NCBI RefSeq assembly: GCF_022414595.1
Contig: NZ_JADWYO010000002.1
Coordinates: forward strand, 1-64,000
From: Streptomyces sp. MUM 203J
GTDB lineage: Bacteria > Actinomycetota > Actinomycetes > Streptomycetales > Streptomycetaceae
Reading direction: 5' to 3'
Length of the DNA stretch: 64,000 nucleotides
This document shows, piece by piece, positions 39,354 through 45,794 of the stretch. How positions within the stretch are numbered: position 1 is the first letter of the stretch; each line of letters begins with the position of its first letter. Made by a program: the position numbers and the translations under genes. A model generated the notes under the pieces. The model saw only the letters and a list, made by a program, of their open reading frames with translations, was not told where the DNA came from and searched no databases.

Positions 39354-41441
39354 GTGCCAGAGAAGCCGTCGGTGGAGGCCGCCGCCGAAGTGACCGCCGC
39401 CGGGATCGCGCGGCTCGCCGGGGTCGGCCGGGCCGCCGTCAGCAACTGGCGGCGCCGCCATGCCGACTTCCCCAAGCCGGTCGGCGGGACGGAGACCAGC
39501 CCCTCCTTCGCCCTCGCGGACGTCGAGCGCTGGCTGCGCGCCCAGGGCAAGCTCGCGGAGGTGCCCCTGCGGGAGCGCGTCTGGCAGTACGTCGCGGGGC
39601 ACCCCGCGGGCCCCACGACCGCGCTCGTGCACGCCGGATGCGTGCTGCTCCTCGTACGGGACCGGTCGCCCCGCTGGCCGGAGCTGGCCGCCCGGCCGGA
39701 CGCCCTGCTGGCCGAGGAGCTGCCCGGCGCGCTGGACGAGGTGCTCACCGCCCGGCTCGGCGCGCCCCGCCGCGTCACCGCGCCGTCGCCCGAGGCGCTC
39801 ACGCCCTCCCTCCCGCTGCTGCGGGCCGCCGCCGCACTGGCCGCCGAGCCGGGGGGTGCCCGGCAGGCCTTCGAGTTCCTGCTCGGGCGGCATCTGGACG
39901 CCAACCCGCGCCAGTACACGCTCACCCCGGGCGGGCCCGCCGGGCTGATGGCCGAACTGGCCGTGCCGGCCGGGGCCGACGGGGCCTCCGCTCGGGCGTG
40001 TACCGTGCTCGACCCGGCGTCAGGAACCGGCGCCCTGCTGCGGGCCGTCCCCGGCGCGGCCGTCCTGTACGCCCAGGAGGCCGACCCGGACCTGGCCGCC
40101 CTCACCGCCCTGCGGCTCGCCCTGCACAGCGGCGCCGAGGTGCACGCCCAGGCCGGGGACTCCCTGCGCGCCGACGCGTACCCGGGGCTCACCGCCGACG
40201 CGGTGCTGTGCCACCCGCCGTTCAACGAGCGCAACTGGGGACACGAGGAACTGGCGTACGACCCGCGCTGGGAGTACGGGTTCCCCGCACGCACCGAGTC
40301 GGAGCTGGCCTGGGTGCAGCACGCGCTGGCGCGGCTGCGGCCCGGGGGCACCGCCGTGCTGCTCATGCCGCCTGCCGCCGCGTCCCGCCGGTCCGGCCGC
40401 CGGATCCGGGCCGACCTGCTGCGGCGGGGAGCGCTGCGCGCGGTCGTCGCGCTGCCCGCGGGCGCGGCGCCCCCGTACCACCTGGCGCTGCACCTGTGGG
40501 TGCTGCGGAAGCCCGCGCCGGGCGCCGCCGCCGCCTCGCCCGCGCTACTGGTCGTCGACACGTCCGGGTACGCCGCGGGCGGGCGCACCGGGCTGGACTG
40601 GCAGGCGGTGCGGGGGGCCGTGCTGGACGCCTGGGTGCCGTTCGGCCGGGACGGGACGGTGGCGGCGCGGCCCGGGGTCAGCCGTGCCGTGCCCGTCATC
40701 GAGCTGCTGGACGACGACGTGGACCTGGCGCCCGCCCGGCATCTGCCGCCGGTGGCGGCGGGCGGCGGGGCCGCAGAACTGGCCGATGTCCGCGACCGGC
40801 TGGCGGCGGAGCTTCGGCGGACGGGAGAACTGGCGCCGCCGGTGGCCGAGCCGGACGGGCCCGCGGGGCCCGCGGGGCGCCCGCCGGGTGTGACGGTCGG
40901 GGAGCTGGCGCGGGGCGGGGCGCTGACGCTGCACGCCGGTACGGCGACGCACACGGGCGATGCCGCGGGGCGGGTGCTCACCGAGCAGGACGTCCTGGCC
41001 GGGCAGGCACCCGGCGGCCGACTGCCGGACGGCGCCGCCGAGGAGCATGTGCTGGTCCGGGCGGGAGACGTCGTCGTGCCGGTCCTCGGCGGCGGGGCGG
41101 TCGCGCGCGTGGTCGACGCGACCGCCGAGGGTGCCGCGCTCGGCCGGAACCTGCATCTGCTGCGCCCCGACCCGGCGGCCCTCGACTCCTGGTTCCTCGC
41201 CGGTTTCCTGCGGGGCACGGCCAACCAGCGGCAGGCCAGCAGTTACGCCTCCACGGCCACCCGGCTCGACGTGCGCCGCCTCCAGCTGCCCAGACTGCCG
41301 CTGGCCGAACAGCAGCGGTACGGCGAACGCTTCCGCGCGCTCGCGGAGTTCGAGCAGGCCCTGCGGGAGGCCGGGCGGCTCGGTGAGCGGCTGGTGCAGG
41401 GCATGTACGACGGGCTCACCGACGGGACGCTGCGTGCCTGA
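39354..41441 (+). CDS. N6-adenine DNA methylase-like protein with N-terminal HTH and HsdS-like C-terminus
   Basis: 695 residues from GTG 39354, with GGAGGGAG 8 bases ahead; GTG 39327 is possible. Residues 10-60 are a helix-turn-helix (AGIARLAGVGRAAVSNWRRRHADFPKPVG). Residues about 180-420 are an HsdM-like methylase: LDPASGTGALLRA (motif I) and CHPPFNERNWG at the motif IV position, where NPPF is usual. Residues about 520-690 resemble a target-recognition half (SSYASTATRLDVRRLQLPRLPLAEQQRYGERF, then LVQGMYDGLTDG). No nuclease or separate specificity subunit is nearby. It may be a regulator rather than a modification enzyme. Confidence 0.75.
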   Translation: MPEKPSVEAAAEVTAAGIARLAGVGRAAVSNWRRRHADFPKPVGGTETSPSFALADVERWLRAQGKLAEVPLRERVWQYVAGHPAGPTTALVHAGCVLLLVRDRSPRWPELAARPDALLAEELPGALDEVLTARLGAPRRVTAPSPEALTPSLPLLRAAAALAAEPGGARQAFEFLLGRHLDANPRQYTLTPGGPAGLMAELAVPAGADGASARACTVLDPASGTGALLRAVPGAAVLYAQEADPDLAALTALRLALHSGAEVHAQAGDSLRADAYPGLTADAVLCHPPFNERNWGHEELAYDPRWEYGFPARTESELAWVQHALARLRPGGTAVLLMPPAAASRRSGRRIRADLLRRGALRAVVALPAGAAPPYHLALHLWVLRKPAPGAAAASPALLVVDTSGYAAGGRTGLDWQAVRGAVLDAWVPFGRDGTVAARPGVSRAVPVIELLDDDVDLAPARHLPPVAAGGGAAELADVRDRLAAELRRTGELAPPVAEPDGPAGPAGRPPGVTVGELARGGALTLHAGTATHTGDAAGRVLTEQDVLAGQAPGGRLPDGAAEEHVLVRAGDVVVPVLGGGAVARVVDATAEGAALGRNLHLLRPDPAALDSWFLAGFLRGTANQRQASSYASTATRLDVRRLQLPRLPLAEQQRYGERFRALAEFEQALREAGRLGERLVQGMYDGLTDGTLRA

Positions 41442-41478
41442 GATCACAGGGCCTGAGATCACAGGTTGATATCTCAGG
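41436..41478. repeat. Tandem 15-bp repeat across the methylase stop codon plus hairpin
   Basis: GCCTGAGATCACAGG occurs twice head to tail (41436-41450 and 41451-41465); the first copy contains the last Ala codon and the TGA stop. The second copy pairs with ATCTCAGG (41471-41478) through CCTGAGAT (41452-41459), an 8-bp stem. It could be a terminator or an operator for the following operon. Confidence 0.55.
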
Positions 41479-41542
41479 AGCTGTTGTCGGTATCGCTGTA
41501 TACGCTCTGTCTTGAAACCAGCACATCATCGGGAGAGTTCGC

Positions 41543-42142
41543 ATGTACGGCTATGGCCCCGGCGCCGGGCCCGGACCCGGTACAGGTCCTGGCCCGGGTG
41601 TTCCGCCGCCGAGGCGTACGCCCGCGCGCATCGTCGTGGTGCGGGTGCTGTTCGCCGTGCTGCCGCTGCTGAGCCTGGGTTTCCTGACCGGCGCGAGCAT
41701 GCTGCGGCTGGCCGTGGTGACCCGGCGGACGCTCGACTGGTGGCTGTTCGGCGTGTCCGTGGCGGCCACCCTCGGCTTCCTGCTGCTCACGGGACCCGAC
41801 CCGGAGGCCCTCCGCTCCAGCCTGGGGGCGGGCGGGGTGCTGCTGAACGCGGCGCTCTTCACGGGGTACTTCCTGTACGCGGACATCCGGCACCACGAGC
41901 GCGCCGCCCGGTCCGCGGTGCCGACGCCCGCTCCCTACCACCAGCCGCGGCCTCAAAGCGGGTACGGCTACCCGCAGCCCAACCCGTACCAGCAGCAGCC
42001 GCAGCAGGCCGCCCGCCAGCCCACGCCCCCACCGGCGTCCCCGCCCGCATCACCGTTCCCCGCCCCGCGCATCGACCAGGTCCGAGCCGAGCTGGACGAA
42101 CTCAGCGACCTGCTGCGCAAGGACGAGGGCGGCACGAGGTGA
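41543..42142 (+). CDS. Small membrane protein coupled to a Ser/Thr kinase
   Basis: 199 residues from ATG 41543, with GGGAGAG upstream. A Gly/Pro-rich N-terminus (GPGAGPGPGTGPGPG), three spans at about 32-55, 66-86 and 95-112, then a Pro/Gln tail and a final amphipathic helix (IDQVRAELDELSDLLRKDEGG). Its stop overlaps the kinase start (GTGA), so the two are made together. It may anchor or regulate the kinase, which has no span of its own. Function unknown. Confidence 0.75.
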   Translation: MYGYGPGAGPGPGTGPGPGVPPPRRTPARIVVVRVLFAVLPLLSLGFLTGASMLRLAVVTRRTLDWWLFGVSVAATLGFLLLTGPDPEALRSSLGAGGVLLNAALFTGYFLYADIRHHERAARSAVPTPAPYHQPRPQSGYGYPQPNPYQQQPQQAARQPTPPPASPPASPFPAPRIDQVRAELDELSDLLRKDEGGTR

Positions 42143-43686
42143 ACGGCAGAGTCATCGCGGACCGCTACGAGCTGTCGACCCTGATCGGCCAGGGCGGCAT
42201 GGGCCAGGTCTGGACGGCGTACGACCGGCGGCTCGACCGCCGTGTGGCGGTGAAGCTGCTGCGCCTGGACCACATGGCGGAGGCGAGCGCCGTCGAGGAG
42301 ATGCGCCGCCGGTTCGTCCGCGAGTGCCGGGTCACCGCGCAGGTGACCCACCCCGGCCTGGTCACGGTCCACGACGCGGGCAGCGACGGCGACGACCTCT
42401 ACCTGGTCATGCAGTACGTCGAAGGTGCCGACCTGGCCGACCACCTGGCCGAGCACGAGCCCTACCCGTGGCGCTGGGCGGTGGCGGTGGCCGCGCAGGT
42501 GTGCGCGGTGCTGGCGGCCGTGCACGCCGTGCCGATCGTCCACCGGGACCTCAAGCCACGGAACCTGATGGTGAAGCCGGACGGCACGGTGACCGTGCTC
42601 GACCTGGGCGTCGCCTCCGTCCTGGACACCGACACGACGCGCCTCACCCACACCGGATCACCCATCGGCAGCCCCGCCTACATGGCGCCTGAACAGGCCA
42701 TGGGCGGGGCGGTGGGACCGTACACGGACCTCTACGCGCTGGGGGTCCTGCTTCACGAACTGCTCAGCGGCGACGTGCCGTTCGCCGCCTCCACCGCGCT
42801 CGGCGTGCTGCACCGGCACCTGTACGAGGCGCCGCCGCCGGTCCGGCAGCTACGCCCCGAGGTGCCCGAGCCGCTGGAGGCGCTGGTGCTGCGGCTGCTG
42901 GCGAAGGACCCGCGGCACCGCCCGTCCGGGGCACACGAGGTGTACGAGGCGCTGGCCCCGCTCCTGCCGGGCCCGGGCACCGGCATGCCGCCGGGGCCCA
43001 TGGACCCGACGCGCCCGCTGCTGCGCCCGCTGGCGCCGTGGCCGGACAGACCCGCCTCGCAGACCTCCGCGCAGCCGGTCACCACCACACCTCCGGCCGC
43101 CGTCCCGGCGCAGCGCCCCGATGTGGCCTCGGCGGTCGACGAGGTGAAGCGCCTGCTGGGGGAGGGGCGGATCACGCAGGCCGTGGACATGCTGGGCGCG
43201 ATCCTCCCGGCCGCCGCCGCAGAGCACGGCGAACGCTCCACGGTGGTACGGATCCTGCGCCGGCAGTACGCCACGACCCTGATGGACGACGGCCAGTACC
43301 GGCGGGCCCTGCCCGAGCTGCGCCACCTGGCCGACGACCGCGCCGCCGAGGCGGGCCCGGGGGACCCGCAGGCCCTGCAGTACCGCCACGACGCGGCGCT
43401 GTGCCTGGAGCAGCTGGGCGAGGCGGCTGCGGCGCTCGCGGAGTACCGCGCGATCCTCCCGTACTACGAGAACGCCCCGCACCAGCCGGGCTCGGCCCCC
43501 ACCCCGGCCTTCGACATCCGCCGCCGCATCGCCCACCTGCTTCTCACCACGGGCGACCACACCGCGGCCCATCAGCAGCTCCAGAACCTTCTGTACGACA
43601 CGGAGCGCAGGTACGGCCCGTACCACCCGCTCGCGGCGGAACTGCGCCGCGCGCTGCAGCACCAACACAATCTCCGCTCAGTCTGA
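42139..43686 (+). CDS. Serine/threonine protein kinase (Hanks type), soluble, with helical-repeat C-terminus
   Basis: 515 residues from GTG 42139. Kinase motifs: GQGGMGQVW (Gly loop), VAVKLL (Lys), VHRDLKPRNLMV (catalytic loop), LDLGVAS (DLG in place of DFG), GSPAYMAPEQA (P+1). The domain ends near residue 275. A Pro-rich linker and a TPR-like helical part (about 330-510: VKRLLGEGRITQAVDMLG, then YRRALPELRHLADD) follow. Unlike PknB it lacks a membrane span and PASTA repeats. The coupled upstream protein could provide the membrane link. Confidence 0.92.
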   Translation: MNGRVIADRYELSTLIGQGGMGQVWTAYDRRLDRRVAVKLLRLDHMAEASAVEEMRRRFVRECRVTAQVTHPGLVTVHDAGSDGDDLYLVMQYVEGADLADHLAEHEPYPWRWAVAVAAQVCAVLAAVHAVPIVHRDLKPRNLMVKPDGTVTVLDLGVASVLDTDTTRLTHTGSPIGSPAYMAPEQAMGGAVGPYTDLYALGVLLHELLSGDVPFAASTALGVLHRHLYEAPPPVRQLRPEVPEPLEALVLRLLAKDPRHRPSGAHEVYEALAPLLPGPGTGMPPGPMDPTRPLLRPLAPWPDRPASQTSAQPVTTTPPAAVPAQRPDVASAVDEVKRLLGEGRITQAVDMLGAILPAAAAEHGERSTVVRILRRQYATTLMDDGQYRRALPELRHLADDRAAEAGPGDPQALQYRHDAALCLEQLGEAAAALAEYRAILPYYENAPHQPGSAPTPAFDIRRRIAHLLLTTGDHTAAHQQLQNLLYDTERRYGPYHPLAAELRRALQHQHNLRSV

Positions 43687-43720
43687 GTCAGCTGAGCACC
43701 TACACCACGAGACAGGAATC

Positions 43721-44419
43721 ATGAGTCACCTTCAGACGCCCCCGCCCCCGCCTGCGCCCGAGCCGGTTCAGCCCAAGGGCAACGGCCTCGCTGTCGCCGG
43801 TCTGGTCCTGGGCATCCTCGCCCTGGTCTTCAGCTTCATACCGATCGTCAACGTGATCGTGTGGCCGCTGGCGATCCTGGGCGTGATCTTCGGCGCCATC
43901 GGCCTGGCCAAGTCCGGCAAGGCGGGCAAGGGCAAGGGCGCTTCGATCACGGCCCTGATCACCTCGGCCCTCGCGGTCGTGCTGTTCTTCGTCATGAACG
44001 CGCTGCTGTTCGCGGCGGTCGACGAGGCGGTCAAGGAGACCCAGAAGGAGCTGGACAAGTCCTACGACTCCGCCGAGATCGACAAGGACGGCAAGGCGAA
44101 GGGCTCCGGCGACAACGCGGTCCTGAAGGACTTCACCGTCGCCAAGTGCGAGGTCATGAAGGACGAGTTCGACCTCAAGGAACTCGCCCTGCACGTCGAT
44201 TACACCAACAACGGCGACCGCCGGTACTCCTACCTCCTGGAGGGTGAGGTCCTGGTCGACGGCAAGAAGGTCAGCGACTTCCTGTCCACCGCCGAGAACC
44301 TGGAACCGAAGCAGAAGTACACCGACGAGGACGCCGGTGTCCTGGTGGACGCGGACAAGATCGCGGACGGCAAGACGCCGGAGTGCAAGGTCGTGAAGGC
44401 CAGCCGCAACGACTTCTGA
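43721..44419 (+). CDS. DUF4190-type membrane protein with extracellular beta domain
   Basis: 232 residues from ATG 43721. A Pro-rich head, then two to three spans at 20-95 in the DUF4190 pattern (NGLAVAGLVLGILALVFSFIP, then VNVIVWPLAILGVIFGAIGLAKSGK). A charged linker and a DUF4352/DUF5067-like domain with a Cys pair (AKCEVMKDEFDLKELALHVDYTNNGDRRYSY, then ECKVVKA) follow. It starts 34 bases after the kinase gene, so it is likely in the same operon and could be a kinase substrate (inference). Confidence 0.8.
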   Translation: MSHLQTPPPPPAPEPVQPKGNGLAVAGLVLGILALVFSFIPIVNVIVWPLAILGVIFGAIGLAKSGKAGKGKGASITALITSALAVVLFFVMNALLFAAVDEAVKETQKELDKSYDSAEIDKDGKAKGSGDNAVLKDFTVAKCEVMKDEFDLKELALHVDYTNNGDRRYSYLLEGEVLVDGKKVSDFLSTAENLEPKQKYTDEDAGVLVDADKIADGKTPECKVVKASRNDF

Positions 44420-44439
44420 CCGGCTCCCTCATCTGAGGC

Positions 44440-44468
44440 CCCCCGCCCGCGCACCCCGCGGGCGGGGG
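44440..44468 (+). terminator. Terminator of the kinase operon
   Basis: Perfect 12-bp stem (44440-44451 with 44457-44468) and a 5-base loop, about 20 bases after the stop codon. Confidence 0.8.
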
Positions 44469-44672
44469 CTTCCCCTTTCCCGCTCCGGCCCGGACCCCGC
44501 GCGCACGGCCGGCCGGACACCGCGGCACCCCCGGCAGCCTGCGCGAACGGCCTCGTACACCCGGTGATCGCGCGGCGGCGGGCTGCGCGATCGGGTGGAC
44601 CGGCCGGACGCACCGAGTGACGAGGCCACGCCCCCGGGCTGGGACCTCGTCGCCTCGTGCGTGTCGCCGCTC

Positions 44673-45284
44673 CTAGCCGGCCTCGGCCCGCTTGTAGAGC
44701 GCGGACGGGTCCGCTGCCTCGTCGGCCTCCGAGGGCAGGAGGTTCTCCTGTGCCTCGGGGTTCCTGACGGCGGACTCCCAGCGGCTGACGACGCCGTCGC
44801 CGGCCGCCGCGGAGGCCTGTGCCCTGCCCCCGGTCCCCGGTATCTCGACCGGGGTGAAGTTCGACGGCGAGAGGTGCCACCCGTCGGAGGACACCCGGGT
44901 GGCCAGCACGTAGGTCTTGCCGGGTTCCAGCGGGGGAGCGTCCCCGACGACGGTCCTCTCCCGGGTGAGCGGGTCGTCCCCGCCCTCCTGCGCGACCCTG
45001 ACGGTGCCGCTGACCTGGCCCTTGAGTGTGCTCTCGACCTCGACGTCGAAGGTGGTCCAGAGCAGCTCGTCCTCGGTGCGCTCGGTCGAGGACTGCTTCT
45101 TCACGGTGGCGACGAAGACGTCGTCCGCCCAGGCCGAAGCCTTCCCGGCCGTCTCCAGGGTGACGGCGTACGTCGGGTGGACGTGCGTCGTCCCGTACGG
45201 GACGGTGAACCAGGCCGCCGCACCGGCGAGCAGCGCCCCCGCTGCCGCGACGGCCACTGCGGCCCTACGGTTGATCACTGCCAT
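44673..45284 (-). CDS. Exported or membrane-anchored protein of unknown function
   Basis: 203 residues from ATG at 45284. N-terminal signal or anchor (RRAAVAVAAAGALLAGAAAWFTV), then a beta-rich domain (ADDVFVATVKKQSSTERTEDELLWTTFDVEVESTLKG, then LEPGKTYVLATRVSSDGWHLS) and a polar C-terminal tail. It begins 7 bases after the stop of the matrixin-like gene, so it is the second gene of that pair. Not recognised; the fold suggests an immunoglobulin-like or OB-type extracellular domain. Confidence 0.7.
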   Translation of the reverse strand: MAVINRRAAVAVAAAGALLAGAAAWFTVPYGTTHVHPTYAVTLETAGKASAWADDVFVATVKKQSSTERTEDELLWTTFDVEVESTLKGQVSGTVRVAQEGGDDPLTRERTVVGDAPPLEPGKTYVLATRVSSDGWHLSPSNFTPVEIPGTGGRAQASAAAGDGVVSRWESAVRNPEAQENLLPSEADEAADPSALYKRAEAG

Positions 45285-45291
45285 GTCCGGC

Positions 45292-45600
45292 TCACCGCCA
45301 GATCTCCTTGTACTTCTTCTTGTCCTTCGACTGCGGCGTGTGGACGGTGCGGTTGTCGCTGCAGTGCATCAGCGCGCGGCGGTCGTCGAAGTGCCCCATC
45401 TTCAGGGCATGGCCGATCTCGTCCCGCGCCGCGCCGAACTGGGTCCCGCAGGACGTGCTGGAGTCGTAGACCAGCTCCCTGCCGTCCACTGAACCGGATG
45501 TCTTCTTCTCGTTCTTGCAGCCGTCGGCGGCCAAGGCGACGCCGGGCGCGCCCACCACGGAGCCGCCGAGCAGCGCCAGGATCACGACTGCGGAACGCAT
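45292..45600 (-). pseudogene. Shortened matrixin-like (M10) peptidase with a mutated zinc site
   Basis: 102 residues from ATG at 45600 (GTG 45624 adds eight). A signal peptide (RSAVVILALLGGSVVGAPGVALA) runs straight into what should be the catalytic helix: ARDEIGHALKMGHFDDRRALMHC. Matrixins have HEIGHALGLGH here, so the first zinc ligand His is Asp, and Lys replaces the following Gly. The tail TPQSKDKKKYKEIW fits the end of the M10 domain. The normal N-terminal two-thirds is missing. Probably a decayed peptidase or one reused for binding; the frame itself is intact. Confidence 0.6.
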
Positions 45601-45618
45601 GGAGCCCCGTGGGGCTCC
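45601..45618 (-). promoter_or_regulatory. Hairpin directly against the start codon of the matrixin-like gene
   Basis: GGAGCCCC-GT-GGGGCTCC, a perfect inverted repeat that ends one base before the ATG (45600) and contains the only purine-rich stretches that could bind ribosomes. If formed in mRNA it would hide the start. Confidence 0.45.
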
Positions 45619-45794
45619 GATCACCTTGCCCGCGGAAGTGGTTCCCTCTCAACTGGATCGCGCACAGGGGGACTTGGTCGGACCTCCCCCCGGCGTGCGC
45701 CACACAGTGAACAAGGGAAGCGCAGGCACCACAGACACTTTCTCGAACATGTGCTTGATATCCGGAATGGCGCCCACCTCTTGTTCTCCTCCCG

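Noticed and set aside
39354-41441. Complete restriction-modification system
   Set aside because: No restriction nuclease, translocase or separate specificity gene lies nearby; flanking genes are membrane and kinase genes.
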